Part shown: one piece after another, positions 44,361 through 54,153 of the stretch | How the letters are laid out: every line of letters starts with the position of its first letter | Numbering within the stretch: the stretch's first letter is position 1 | Assembly (NCBI RefSeq): GCF_027359675.1 | Contig: NZ_CP114788.1 | Coordinates: 96,137-160,136 of the forward strand | Reading direction: 5' to 3' | Origin: Roseibium sp. Sym1 | GTDB taxonomy: Bacteria > Pseudomonadota > Alphaproteobacteria > Rhizobiales > Stappiaceae | DNA: 64,000 nucleotides | Translations under genes and position numbers: made by a program | Notes under the pieces: model-generated | What the model saw: only the letters and a program-made list of their open reading frames with translations | Databases searched by the model: none | Told to the model about the DNA's origin: nothing

Positions 44361-45263
44361 ATGCAGATTGCGGCGATTCCCTTCCCGGAAATCAGCCCGG
44401 AACTTTTTTCGATTGAAATCGGCACCTTCAGATTTGCGCTACGTTGGTACGCTCTTGCTTATATTGCCGGTATCCTGATCGGCTGGCGTCTATGCGTTTC
44501 CTTGATCCGTAACGCCAAGCTTTGGCGACCCGGGAATCCCCCCATGACATCGGCGCAATTCGAAGATCTCATGATTTGGATCGTGCTCGGTGTCATACTG
44601 GGCGGGCGCCTTGGCTTCATCTTATTTTACCAGCCTGCATTCTATCTGCAGAACCCGCTTGAAATTCTGAAAGTGTGGCAAGGTGGAATGTCATTTCACG
44701 GCGGCTTTCTGGGCGTATCGATAGCAGTGCTCGTCTACTGCATCCGCTATCGCTTCCCGTTTTTCTCGATCACTGACCTTTTGGCGCTAGCCGCCCCTAT
44801 CGGATTGTTTTTCGGCCGAGTTGCAAACTTCATAAATAATGAACTTTGGGGACGGCCGACGGAGGTTTGGTGGGGTGTCGTTTTTCCGGGAGAACTGGCA
44901 CAGAGTTGTCCAGGCATAGAAGGTCTTTGCGCCCGTCACCCTTCCCAGCTTTACGAGGCTGTTCTCGAAGGCATCGTTCTGGGCGGATTGTTGCTGTATC
45001 TGGCTTTGAAACACGGCTCGTTGAAACGGCCTGGGGCCCTAACGGGCGTATTTCTGACCGGCTACGGAATCGCAAGGAGCTTGGTTGAACTTTTCCGGCA
45101 ACCGGACGCGCAATTTATCACTCTTGGAAATCCGATCGGGCACGTTCTACATTTCGAAACTTGGGGCGTTACCATGGGACAATTGCTGTCACTACCAATG
45201 GTCATGGTTGGTCTTGGTTTAATCTGTATGCGGCCTCGTGGGCATCATGCGTCAGTCTCCTAG
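44361..45263 (+). CDS. lgt: Prolipoprotein diacylglyceryl transferase
   Basis: A 300-residue inner-membrane enzyme with about seven helices and the Lgt signature [23 protein letters not shown] near residue 113 and the HPSQLYEA motif. It transfers diacylglyceryl from phosphatidylglycerol to the lipobox cysteine of lipoproteins. GGAG lies before the ATG. An accessory copy beside genes for several lipoproteins (TolC-like, L,D-transpeptidase, 36-kb small lipoprotein) may serve them, but the chromosome must also carry one. Confidence 0.95.
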   Translation: MQIAAIPFPEISPELFSIEIGTFRFALRWYALAYIAGILIGWRLCVSLIRNAKLWRPGNPPMTSAQFEDLMIWIVLGVILGGRLGFILFYQPAFYLQNPLEILKVWQGGMSFHGGFLGVSIAVLVYCIRYRFPFFSITDLLALAAPIGLFFGRVANFINNELWGRPTEVWWGVVFPGELAQSCPGIEGLCARHPSQLYEAVLEGIVLGGLLLYLALKHGSLKRPGALTGVFLTGYGIARSLVELFRQPDAQFITLGNPIGHVLHFETWGVTMGQLLSLPMVMVGLGLICMRPRGHHASVS

Positions 45264-45425
45264 AGAAGGAGAAGAACCCGAGCGTCTACCTGTCAATTCC
45301 GTGTAACCGTCCGGTTCTGTAAAACAGCTTCTTGCTTCCCGGAAAATAGTCCATCCGGTTTCTCAACGTCGATCAGCTTGGCTTAGACCCACCGAGAGCG
45401 GGCTCACAACTCAAAGAGACCTAAA

Positions 45426-46490
45426 ATGAAACGTAATACTGTTCTTCGTCTCCTGACAGCATCATCCCTCATTACACTTTCCATCGGAGTTGCCTTTTCG
45501 CAAACGGTCTACATTCCCGAGGGTAGTTCGAATTCCGTGTCGGTTGTGGATGTAAAAAGCGGATCTGTGGTGGGTCGGTTCACAAATGTCGAAGCTGCGC
45601 ACGGGCTTTCGGTGGTAAAACACAAAAAAACTCTTGTTGCCGGTAGTCTTTCGGAAATTGGCGATGAAGCTGTTGATGAAAGCAAACCCGATACAATTAC
45701 GAAAGAGGATCATGCAGCGCATCATTCATCCTCAAAGAAACAGGCAGGCACTCCGGTCGGGGCAGGCAAAAGCCTATTGAGCTTTCTGAATTTGGAGACC
45801 GGCGAGGTCGTGCGAAAGGTCGAAGTCCCAGGGGCTGTGCATCACGTTGCGGTTTCTCCCGATGAACGCTTCGCTGTTGCAACTCACCCGTCAAACGATG
45901 GCATATCGATCATCGATCTGTCCACTTTTGAACTAAAGACTTTTGTTCCAACAGGTGGCAACCCAAACTACCTGGCATTTGGTGGTGAGCCGGGTTCGGT
46001 CTACGTGTCAAATGCCGGCAACGGAACAATCAGTGAAGTCGATCTGGACCGTGGCATCGTTCGGCGAAACATGCTGGTCGGCCAGTCTCCGGAACATATG
46101 GCTGCAGATAGGTCATCTGGGAAACTTTATGTTGCCGACCCCACTGTCGGACAAGTGTTTGAATTGGCACTCAATACAGGCAACATTCAGCGTACCTTTG
46201 ATATTGGCGGCGATATTCACGGTCTTGATCTGACGAACGACCAACAACGATTGCTTGTCAGCGTTACCGACGAGGACAAGATGGCGTCAGTCGATCTGGT
46301 CTCCGGAGACATTATCACAGTTTCCTTGTCACCTGCCCCCTATCATTTGACCACTGTAAGGGGGACGGATCGCGCCTTCGTTTCGTCAAGAGCCGAGCCC
46401 TTTGTCTGGGTTGTCGATCTGTCCGATCTGAGTATCGCAGATAAGATTGCCATTAAGGGTGAAGGCCATCAGATGTTCAGTTTGCGCTGA
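45426..46490 (+). CDS. YVTN-type beta-propeller protein, periplasmic
   Basis: A 354-residue protein with signal peptide and a seven-bladed-type repeat pattern (VYIPEGSSNSVSVVD, VAVSPDERFAVA, VYVSNAGNGTISEVD, LYVADPTVGQVFE, LLVSVTDEDKMASVD). A His-rich insert (DHAAHHSSSKK) lies in the first third and could bind metal. It resembles the propeller domain of cytochrome d1-like and YncE proteins, but no haem-binding residue is assigned. A monohaem cytochrome c follows, perhaps its partner. Confidence 0.88.
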   Translation: MKRNTVLRLLTASSLITLSIGVAFSQTVYIPEGSSNSVSVVDVKSGSVVGRFTNVEAAHGLSVVKHKKTLVAGSLSEIGDEAVDESKPDTITKEDHAAHHSSSKKQAGTPVGAGKSLLSFLNLETGEVVRKVEVPGAVHHVAVSPDERFAVATHPSNDGISIIDLSTFELKTFVPTGGNPNYLAFGGEPGSVYVSNAGNGTISEVDLDRGIVRRNMLVGQSPEHMAADRSSGKLYVADPTVGQVFELALNTGNIQRTFDIGGDIHGLDLTNDQQRLLVSVTDEDKMASVDLVSGDIITVSLSPAPYHLTTVRGTDRAFVSSRAEPFVWVVDLSDLSIADKIAIKGEGHQMFSLR

Positions 46491-46646
46491 ACGGATGAGC
46501 TTTCAACAAAAAGTCGGATGAATGATTTCGTAGTCTCTTCTCTACTGTCGAAAAAAGGGGGGCGGGAGCTCAAACGGCAAACATATGCGATATCGTCATT
46601 GTGGAAAAACACGTCTCCAGCATTAACGGAGACACGGAGATTTGGA

Positions 46647-47078
46647 ATGAAAATATCTGAAAACCTGCCTAAATTTTTCGTTCTCGGCTTTTTTGGCCTT
46701 GGAATAGGCTTGTTCGTCTTCAGGGCCTTTCAGCCTGAAGCCGGGGTGAATAGTCTAACCGTACAGCTGCCAGCATTTTCAGGTGAAGCTGAAGCTGGAG
46801 AGGTACTTTTCAATGACAACTGCGCCGCATGTCATGGAGTGAATGCGACAGGAACGAAAAGCGGTCCGCCACTGCTTAATGACATCTACAACCCCGGACA
46901 TCATCCGGACGAATCCTTTTATTCTGCTGCAAAGAAAGGCGTCAGGCGACATCATTGGTCCTTTGGCAACATGCCGAGTCAACCCCAGGTCACGCAAGAC
47001 GAAGTGACTTTGATCATACGTTACGTCCGCGAACTGCAAACGGCGAATGGGATCACATACAAACCGCATACCATGTGA
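46647..47078 (+). CDS. Membrane-anchored c-type cytochrome
   Basis: A 143-residue cytochrome with an N-terminal anchor (residues 10-27) and haem site CAACH (C59, C62, H63). It closely matches the cytochrome at 6533-6970 along the full length (for example DIYNPGHH.DESF and ANGITY.PHTM). I start at the ATG at 46647 with GGAGA before it; the frame is open to 46518 without a convincing start. It lies downstream of the beta-propeller gene. Confidence 0.92.
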   Translation: MKISENLPKFFVLGFFGLGIGLFVFRAFQPEAGVNSLTVQLPAFSGEAEAGEVLFNDNCAACHGVNATGTKSGPPLLNDIYNPGHHPDESFYSAAKKGVRRHHWSFGNMPSQPQVTQDEVTLIIRYVRELQTANGITYKPHTM

Positions 47079-47482
47079 CGCATACTCGATCATGTTGCAA
47101 CGCTAGCGAGATTGGCGTTGATGGACGCACTGCAATCCATCTACGCCTGTCCGGGCATCAAACCGCAATCCCTATTTTTTGCGTTTCAGCGACACCGGTA
47201 GCCATTAATGCTCCTTAGCATTTTTTAGGTGCCATGTTGCTCTGAGCGCAGCTAACGCTGACCTGTCATCTCGCGCAATCTCCCCGCCGCGGCATGAACA
47301 AAGCGACTAAAGTTCCTTTAATCAAACGGGGTGTCGAGCCGGCATGAGCCGCGTATGCTGCCGTCCCTAAGAGAAGTAACAACGCCGCAGATCTAGAAGA
47401 AATTTGCCTCCTTTGTGTCTGTATCCCAATCGTCCAGAAAAACATTGATAGCAAAACATAGATCTGGCATGCGGCGCGAGCT
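47079..47482. other. Intergenic region upstream of the two-component operon
   Basis: About 400 bases. A minus-strand frame (47266-47454) begins with a stretch like a signal peptide (SAALLLLLGTAAYAAHA) but is only 62 residues and has no support around it, so I leave it unannotated. At the right end lies the inverted repeat 47483-47525. Confidence 0.5.
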
Positions 47483-47525
47483 CGATTGTATCGGGCAGTA
47501 GTAATTTGTCATTTTGATACAATCG
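47483..47525. promoter_or_regulatory. 10-bp inverted repeat operator before the response-regulator gene
   Basis: CGATTGTATC (47483-47492) and GATACAATCG (47516-47525) are perfect inverses separated by 23 bases, ending 51 bases before the start codon. The core TTGTATC-N23-GATACAA recurs at 44199-44235 before lgt. It suits a dimeric or tetrameric regulator bound on one face of the DNA; autoregulation by this response regulator is the simplest hypothesis. Confidence 0.75.
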
Positions 47526-47576
47526 GAGACAAAACGGCCTCTGACGAGCTGAGCGATTATCCAGTAAAACAAGACC

Positions 47577-48299
47577 ATGTCAGAAGCAGCGCATATTCTG
47601 GTCGTCGATGACCATCAGCAAATTCGGGATAGCGTAACGTGCTTTCTCGAAAAGAATGGTCTTAGAGCATCATCAGCAAAAGATGCCCGCGAAATGGATG
47701 TAAAGTTGTCCAATGGCCATTATGATTTGATCGTGTTGGACGTGATGATGCCTGGAGAAAGCGGATTGTCCGTATGCCAGCGAATTTCAACAACACGTAA
47801 ATTGCCGATCATCCTTCTGACTGCTCTTGGCGAAGATACCGACCGGATTGTCGGACTTGAAATCGGCGCGGACGACTATCTTGCCAAGCCGTTCAATCCG
47901 AGAGAGCTTCTCGCACGCATTAAGGCTATTCTTCGACGGGCAAACCAGCAGGAGAAACATGGAGGTGGGTTCGCCGGCAAAAAAATCCGCTTCGCGCATC
48001 TGATCTTGGATTCTGATCGTCGATCGTTGGTTGACACTTCAGGTGGCGAAACACCACTGACGACAGCGGACTACAAGCTTCTGATCGTGTTGCTGGAAAG
48101 AGCACGTATCGTGCTCAGCAGAGAGCAGTTGCTTGACCTGACAGCTGGAAAGTCCGCGGGCCCGCTTGACAGAATAATTGACAATCAGATCAGCAGACTA
48201 AGACGTAAGATTGAGCCCGATGTGCTTCGACCGAGCATAATAACAACCGTTCGATACGGCGGGTATTGCCTGTCCGCCGACGTCGAGGTGCTCGAATGA
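47577..48299 (+). CDS. OmpR-family response regulator
   Basis: A 240-residue regulator with a receiver domain (acidic pocket VVDD, phospho-acceptor D55 in LIVLDVMMPG, and the KPF loop) and a winged-helix DNA-binding domain ending with VRYGGYCL. It overlaps the histidine kinase by four bases (ATGA). The operator with 23-base spacing lies 51 bases upstream, so it probably controls itself and, through the matching site, lgt. The signal is unknown. Confidence 0.95.
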   Translation: MSEAAHILVVDDHQQIRDSVTCFLEKNGLRASSAKDAREMDVKLSNGHYDLIVLDVMMPGESGLSVCQRISTTRKLPIILLTALGEDTDRIVGLEIGADDYLAKPFNPRELLARIKAILRRANQQEKHGGGFAGKKIRFAHLILDSDRRSLVDTSGGETPLTTADYKLLIVLLERARIVLSREQLLDLTAGKSAGPLDRIIDNQISRLRRKIEPDVLRPSIITTVRYGGYCLSADVEVLE

Positions 48300-49741
48300 T
48301 AAAGTGGCCGTTCAACACACTGATCGTTCAACTGACATTGTTGGTGATTGCCGCTTTGACCGCGGCCCAGGTGATTAGTCTTTGGTTGTTTGCAGATGAA
48401 AGAAGTCTCGCGATTCGGGCGGCGCTTGGATTTGAGGCAGCCGGAAGAGCGGCAAATGTTGCGCGGCTGTTGGAAAGCACACCGTCAGAGTTGCGGCCAG
48501 CGATTTTGGGAGCTGCAGATTCTCCCTTGGTTCGATTCGATGTTTCAACGAAGCCAGAGGTATCTGTTAGTGATTATTCAGACGGTGGTGTCATTGAAGC
48601 GCGTGTTCGCAAGCTTCTGGGAGACGGTTACAGTAAAGACATTCGAGTAGAGCTCCGGCAGATTGAAGGCAAGATACTTCCGCTGCCGCATTTGTCGGCA
48701 GAAATGGCCGAAATGCACAAGGCTATGATGCGGGGAGAGCTGTCGGCGGTTGAAATGAATCTGTCGATCGCCCTATCTGAAGGTCAATGGCTGAATGTGG
48801 GTACGCGCTTTGAACGCCCGCCACTGCAGTGGCCGTTTTTCGCCACACTGACCTTCGCTCTGACGGCTGCCCTAATTTTGATGGTCGTCTTCTGGTTTTT
48901 GCTCGCTCGCTTGACCGGGCCCCTGAGAAGACTGGTCTCTGCTGCCGACAAGTTGGGGCGCGGTGAAGAGGTCTCCGAACTTCCGGTTGCCGGTCCGTTG
49001 GAAGTGAAAAATCTTACCAGGGCGTTTAACCAAATGCAGGATAGGTTGACCCGGTTTGTCGCCGATCGGACGAAATTGCTGGCATCTCTGGGCCATGATT
49101 TGAAGTCCCCCCTCACAGCGATGCGCGTCCGCGCGGAGATGGTTGACGACGAAGAAACACGTACAAGCCTGGTCGCCTGTGTGGAGGAAATGCAATCTAT
49201 GGTCGAATCAACCATAACCTTCGCACGAGGCCTCATAGGCTCGGAGAACACACAACTTATCGAAGTCGGAGAGACTCTAAGTTCGCTGCAAAAAAACGTT
49301 GTGGAGCCTTTCAGTTTCGAAAAGGACCGCGAGGTTCACATCCGTGTCCGTCCCTTGGCCTTTAGGCGCGCTTTACGAAATCTAATTGAAAACGCTCTCC
49401 GTTACGGCGGAAACGCCAGAGTGAACTACGAGGTTCAGGACCAAACTCTGCTGGTCAGTATTGAAGACGACGGGCCGGGCATACCTGAAGTCCAGCTGGA
49501 ACAGGTTTTCGAACCGTTCTTCAGGCTAGAGGAATCAAGGTCACTTGAAACCGGCGGTCACGGCCTTGGCTTGTCCATTTCTCGGACCATCGCGCGTTCT
49601 CATGGTGGAGACATCTCGCTTTCAAACAGAGAAGGCAAAGGCTTGGTTGCCCAGTTAAGAATTCCGCTTTCCGAAGATTCTCTTACGCCAGAGCTGAAGG
49701 AAAGTGCAGGCAATGCGGGATTCGTAAAAACAGGATGCTGA
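48296..49741 (+). CDS. Sensor histidine kinase
   Basis: A 481-residue kinase. Two membrane helices (about 10-33 and 185-210) bracket a periplasmic sensor domain, then a HAMP segment, HisKA with the phosphorylated H267 (LGHDLKSPLTAM) and a HATPase domain with NLIENALRYG, DDGPGIPE and GHGLGLSIS. All catalytic motifs are intact. It is co-translated with the response regulator and the ccm genes follow after one base, so the system may be co-expressed with cytochrome c maturation. Confidence 0.95.
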   Translation: MIKWPFNTLIVQLTLLVIAALTAAQVISLWLFADERSLAIRAALGFEAAGRAANVARLLESTPSELRPAILGAADSPLVRFDVSTKPEVSVSDYSDGGVIEARVRKLLGDGYSKDIRVELRQIEGKILPLPHLSAEMAEMHKAMMRGELSAVEMNLSIALSEGQWLNVGTRFERPPLQWPFFATLTFALTAALILMVVFWFLLARLTGPLRRLVSAADKLGRGEEVSELPVAGPLEVKNLTRAFNQMQDRLTRFVADRTKLLASLGHDLKSPLTAMRVRAEMVDDEETRTSLVACVEEMQSMVESTITFARGLIGSENTQLIEVGETLSSLQKNVVEPFSFEKDREVHIRVRPLAFRRALRNLIENALRYGGNARVNYEVQDQTLLVSIEDDGPGIPEVQLEQVFEPFFRLEESRSLETGGHGLGLSISRTIARSHGGDISLSNREGKGLVAQLRIPLSEDSLTPELKESAGNAGFVKTGC

Positions 49742-49742
49742 C

Positions 49743-51740
49743 ATGACACCTGAAATTGGTCATTTTGCGCTGGCCTTGGCGCTGGCACTTGCACTCGTCC
49801 AGAGCATCGTGCCGATCGTAGGCGCTGTGCGGGGAAATCTGATATGGATGCGGACAGCCCGCTCACTCTCAATTGGTCAGGTTATCTTCACATTAATGGC
49901 CTTTGGCGCCTTGATGCAGGCATTCATCGTCAGTGATTTCACTGTTCGCAATGTTGCAGAAAACTCCCATTCACTTAAACCACTCCTGTTTAAAATTGCG
50001 GGTACCTGGGGTAGTCACGAAGGTTCGCTTCTTCTGTGGGTCCTTATCCTGACAATATTTGGGGCAGGTGTCTCTCTCTTCGGCAGAAATATTCCTGAAG
50101 CCACGAAGGCTCGTGTACTTGCTGTTCAGGCTTGGATCAGTGTCGGGTTTCTCTCCTTTTTGCTCCTGACGTCTAATCCGTTTGAACGGATATTTCCTCC
50201 ACCCAGCGATGGAAACGACCTAAACCCTCTCCTCCAGGACGTGGGCCTCGCGATGCACCCGCCGCTGCTTTATTTCGGATATGTCGGCTTCTCTATTGTC
50301 TTTTCATTCGCTGTTGCAGCTTTGCTTGAAGGCCGGATTGACGTTGTTTGGGCACGTTGGGTGCGTCCTTGGACGCTCGCTGCTTGGGTTAGCCTCACCG
50401 CTGGCATCGCGCTGGGGTCCTGGTGGGCATATTACGAGCTAGGGTGGGGTGGTTGGTGGTTTTGGGACCCGGTTGAAAACGTAAGTTTTATGCCTTGGTT
50501 GCTTGGTACTGCATTGCTACACTCCGCTATTGTTACCGAGAAGCGCGATGCCTTCAAAAGCTGGACAGTACTGCTGGCAATATTGACGTTTTCACTCTCG
50601 CTGCTTGGAACATTCATCGTCCGCTCTGGCCTTTTGACATCGGTTCATGCTTTCGCTGTTGATCCCGAACGAGGGCTCTACATTCTGATGCTACTTGCAT
50701 TGTCCATCGGAGGTTCGCTGCTGCTTTTTGCTTGGCGGGCGCCTACCATGGAACCCGGTGGGCTTTTTAAGCCCATCAGCAGAGAGGCTGGTTTACTTCT
50801 GAATAACTTAATCTTGGCAGCTGCCACCGGGATTGTTTTGTTTGGAACTCTTTACCCCCTGTTTCTAGAGGCAGTTAGTGGTGAAAAGGTCTCTGTCGGG
50901 CCTCCCTTTTTCAATTCCGCTTTTATTCCGATGATGCTGCCACTCGTTTTTTTCATGGGGCTGGGGCCGTTTCTTTCATGGAAACGAGCGGATCTTGCAG
51001 GAGTAGTGCAGAGGCTTAAATTCGTTGCACTCATTTGCGTAGCTGCAACGCTGATCGTCTGGTACGTGGCGCGCGGCGGTCCGGTTCTGGCATATGCAAG
51101 CCTTCTTCTCGCATTCTGGCTCGCCTTTGCGACAGTGCGGGAATGGATGTCGCGGATTCGCCTTTTCGAAGTGCCGTTCGCGGTGGCGATGCGGAGAGCC
51201 TACGGGCTCCCTAGAGCTGCTCACGGAATGACTGCTGCACATTTGGGGCTTGCGATCGCGATGTTCGGATTTATCGGTTCGAGCGCGTGGAAGTCTGAAG
51301 AAGTCGTCTTCGTCAAACCCGGTTCTTCAGTTTCTATTGCGGGCTTTGAGGTGTCGTTCCTGGGCGTGGATAAAATTCGCGGACCAAATTACATCGCTAA
51401 CCGTGGCGTCCTTCTTGTCGAGAGAAATGGCCAGTTCGTGACAACATTATATCCGGAACGCAGAAACTACCCAGTTGCCCAAAGTTCTACGACTGAATCT
51501 GCAATTCGCTCTACTCTCGCGGGCGACCTTTATGCGTCGATTGCAGAGCCCGCGGCAGAACAGGCGGGTACGTCGGACACCTGGACTCTCCGGATACTGT
51601 ACGAGCCGTTGGTCAATTTCATCTGGCTGGGGGCGTTGATGCTGGTCCTTGGTGGTTGTTTGTCATTGACTGACAGACGCCTGCGCATTGGAGCTCCAAA
51701 GAAAACCAAGATCGCGTGTGAAGTCGTTCCAGCGGAGTGA
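49743..51740 (+). CDS. ccmF: Haem lyase CcmF (CycK)
   Basis: A full-length 665-residue membrane protein with about fifteen helices and the haem-handling WWD motif (WGGWWFWDPVENVSFMPWL). It joins haem from CcmE to apocytochrome c in system I. It begins one base after the kinase stop. The operon has ccmFGHI but not ccmABCDE, so haem delivery by CcmE must come from elsewhere. Confidence 0.96.
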   Translation: MTPEIGHFALALALALALVQSIVPIVGAVRGNLIWMRTARSLSIGQVIFTLMAFGALMQAFIVSDFTVRNVAENSHSLKPLLFKIAGTWGSHEGSLLLWVLILTIFGAGVSLFGRNIPEATKARVLAVQAWISVGFLSFLLLTSNPFERIFPPPSDGNDLNPLLQDVGLAMHPPLLYFGYVGFSIVFSFAVAALLEGRIDVVWARWVRPWTLAAWVSLTAGIALGSWWAYYELGWGGWWFWDPVENVSFMPWLLGTALLHSAIVTEKRDAFKSWTVLLAILTFSLSLLGTFIVRSGLLTSVHAFAVDPERGLYILMLLALSIGGSLLLFAWRAPTMEPGGLFKPISREAGLLLNNLILAAATGIVLFGTLYPLFLEAVSGEKVSVGPPFFNSAFIPMMLPLVFFMGLGPFLSWKRADLAGVVQRLKFVALICVAATLIVWYVARGGPVLAYASLLLAFWLAFATVREWMSRIRLFEVPFAVAMRRAYGLPRAAHGMTAAHLGLAIAMFGFIGSSAWKSEEVVFVKPGSSVSIAGFEVSFLGVDKIRGPNYIANRGVLLVERNGQFVTTLYPERRNYPVAQSSTTESAIRSTLAGDLYASIAEPAAEQAGTSDTWTLRILYEPLVNFIWLGALMLVLGGCLSLTDRRLRIGAPKKTKIACEVVPAE

Positions 51741-51743
51741 ACA

Positions 51744-52307
51744 ATGAACCGATTACTTGCAATTGTCCCCTTGCTGATTGCCTTAATTGTTGGCGCTTTT
51801 TTTCTCTGGGGACTGAATCCGGAACGCGATCCGAATGAGATCCCGTCTGTTCTGATATCTCAACCTGCTCCCGAGTTTGCGCTTGAACCTGTCGCGGGAA
51901 TATCAGTTCCGGGTCTCTCGCGAGAAGATTTACTGAACAATGAAAATCCTGTGGTCGTGAACGTCTTCGCATCATGGTGTGTTCCATGTCGTGCGGAGCA
52001 TGCGGTTCTCACAAACCTGGTTGATCGTGACGGAATTCAGTTATTCGGCATCAATTACAAAGACAAACCGGAAGACGCAGCGCGATGGCTGGCTGAGTTG
52101 GGAAACCCCTATAAGCGGATTGGTGCTGACACGACAGGTCGCGCGGGGATTGAGTGGGGAATATCCGGTGTTCCCGAAACCTTTGTCGTTGGGTCGGATG
52201 GTATTGTTCTGTTCCGGTACGTTGGTCCGATCGTCGGAGAGGTGGCGATAAGCAAATTCCGGGCGGCACTGGTTGAAGCCGGTGTGCTCAGGGTGGGGAA
52301 TAGCTGA
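51744..52307 (+). CDS. ccmG: Thiol-disulphide protein CcmG (DsbE/CycY)
   Basis: A 187-residue membrane-anchored thioredoxin-like protein with active site WCVPC (C79, C82) and the GVPETF cis-proline loop. It reduces the cysteines of apocytochromes before haem attachment, taking electrons from a CcdA/DsbD-type protein such as that at 41944 or 18335. Confidence 0.95.
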   Translation: MNRLLAIVPLLIALIVGAFFLWGLNPERDPNEIPSVLISQPAPEFALEPVAGISVPGLSREDLLNNENPVVVNVFASWCVPCRAEHAVLTNLVDRDGIQLFGINYKDKPEDAARWLAELGNPYKRIGADTTGRAGIEWGISGVPETFVVGSDGIVLFRYVGPIVGEVAISKFRAALVEAGVLRVGNS

Positions 52308-52783
52308 TGCGGTTTATTCCGGTTCTCACACTGCTCTTTGTTTTTTCAACGGCCTTCGCAATGGCAGTTGAGCCTGACGAAAAATTATCCGACCCCGTTC
52401 TGGAAGCAAGAGCTAGAACGATTTCTAAGGAACTGCGATGCGTAGTCTGCCAGAACCAGGATATCGACAGTTCGAACGCAGGTGTCGCGCGCGACCTGCG
52501 CCTATTGGTACGCGAACGGCTTAAAGCCGGAGACAGCAACCAAGAGGTGATTGCGTTCATCCAGGCACGTTACGGCGACTATGTTTTACTGCGGCCTCCA
52601 TTCAAGCCAACGACATATGCCCTCTGGCTCTCACCGCTAGTTTTGGTGATGATAATTCTTGCATTTGGGTGGCGAATACTTACGAGGTTCAGTCGAAAAA
52701 ATTCGTTGAATACGCTGACCGTTGAAGAGGAAGCGCTGGTTGAACGCTTCGTTGCGGACCACAGGAATGGAGGCAAGAAATGA
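52307..52783 (+). CDS. ccmH: Cytochrome c maturation protein CcmH (CycL)
   Basis: A 158-residue protein with signal peptide, the redox motif RCVVCQNQ (C45, C48) and a single C-terminal helix. It presents apocytochrome c to CcmF. Start and stop codons overlap with both neighbours. Confidence 0.95.
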   Translation: MRFIPVLTLLFVFSTAFAMAVEPDEKLSDPVLEARARTISKELRCVVCQNQDIDSSNAGVARDLRLLVRERLKAGDSNQEVIAFIQARYGDYVLLRPPFKPTTYALWLSPLVLVMIILAFGWRILTRFSRKNSLNTLTVEEEALVERFVADHRNGGKK

Positions 52784-53934
52784 TCTGGCTCACTATCGCA
52801 GCACTGTCGTTGTTGGCCGTTTTGTTTGTTCTTGCACCACTTCTTTGGAAGAAAAGGACTGAAGTTACAGATGAACAAGTAACGCCTTCAATTCTTGTTG
52901 ACCAACTCGATGAGTTGGAAAGAGACAGCGAATCTGGCCTCATCTCCGAGAGTGAGGCAGATGCTGCCAGGCACGAAATCAAGCGGCGAATAGTCTCCGC
53001 AGCCCGTCGCAGCAAAAAAACGCGATCAGAGCCTGTCTCAAAGGGAAGCTTGGGACTCGTGTTTTGTGCGATCTTGGTGCCGGCAATTGCAGTTGGGTAC
53101 TACGTGGTTAGGGGATCGCCAGCGCTTCCCGGAATTGCGTATGCTGACCGCAATGGAGAACGGGAGGAAGCCGCGAAGGTTGCAGCACTGGTTGAACGAC
53201 TGCTTTTACGGTTACAACGAGATCCGAACGGCGGCGACGCCGAAGGCTGGCTGCTTCTCGGTCAAACCTATTTGCGGTTGGACCGTCTTGAAGAGGCTGT
53301 GCAAGCCTTGGAGGAGGTCTCTAACCGCGACGGCAACACGTCGGCAAGCTGGTCAATGCTCGCTGAAGCATTGGTCAGAATTGAACAAGGCATAGTTACT
53401 CCCCGTGCTGAGCGCGCGATTGAAAAAGCTTTGGAAATGAATCCGGAAAATCCGGCAGCAGTTTTCTATAAGGCTCTTGCCCTGTCGCAATCGGGCCAGG
53501 ACCAGGATGCCTACGAACTGCTTGTTACTAGGTTAGAATTGGCTCGTGCTTATGAACCATGGATGAACCCGCTTGTCGAACAAGCAAACAGAGTTGGCAA
53601 GTCCGAGGGCAAGCCGCGCCTTACAGTTTCTGATTTTGTTGACGTCAACGAAGTCGGCCCAACAGCTGCAGATATTATAGCCGCAACGGAATTGAGTGAC
53701 GAAGACCGCAGTGATTTTATCAGGTCCATGGTCGAACGCCTGGCCGGTCGGCTCGAGAGCGAGCCAGGCGATCTCGATGGCTGGCTGAGACTTGCAAATG
53801 CATACACGGTTCTTGGTGAACGCGAACAAGCTATAGGAGCTTTTGAACGAGCAAATGCGTTGCTTTCCAGTACGTCCTCGAACGACCCGAGGCGATTAAA
53901 GGTCAAAAAGGCGCTTGCGGATCTCAAGGGATGA
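52780..53934 (+). CDS. ccmI: Cytochrome c maturation protein CcmI (CycH)
   Basis: A 384-residue protein: N-terminal two-helix membrane part (residues 2-20 and 90-108), then a periplasmic TPR region (LLLGQTYLRLDRLEEAVQALEE and further repeats). It chaperones apocytochrome c for CcmH/F. It ends the operon begun at the response-regulator gene, and is convergent with the trb operon. Confidence 0.93.
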   Translation: MIWLTIAALSLLAVLFVLAPLLWKKRTEVTDEQVTPSILVDQLDELERDSESGLISESEADAARHEIKRRIVSAARRSKKTRSEPVSKGSLGLVFCAILVPAIAVGYYVVRGSPALPGIAYADRNGEREEAAKVAALVERLLLRLQRDPNGGDAEGWLLLGQTYLRLDRLEEAVQALEEVSNRDGNTSASWSMLAEALVRIEQGIVTPRAERAIEKALEMNPENPAAVFYKALALSQSGQDQDAYELLVTRLELARAYEPWMNPLVEQANRVGKSEGKPRLTVSDFVDVNEVGPTAADIIAATELSDEDRSDFIRSMVERLAGRLESEPGDLDGWLRLANAYTVLGEREQAIGAFERANALLSSTSSNDPRRLKVKKALADLKG

Positions 53935-54153
53935 ATCGAACCGACGCTGCTGTGCAGGTAGTGGCTGCGCCTAGACATTTTGAACGACACCGCGACGCGC
54001 CAATTTGCAGGTCTTCGCATTCCATTTTGAATGCCATAAAACGGTTTAAGTGCTAAAAAGGGAGCACTCATAGCAACAGTTCATTACTTGGAAAGTCAAC
54101 AGCTCCTAGTCAGCAAAAGCAGAAGTGAAACATGAGTTTGTTGAGGCTAAATC

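Noticed and set aside
47266..47454. 62-residue minus-strand frame with a signal-peptide-like stretch
   Set aside because: Too short, mature part unremarkable, and no support from position.
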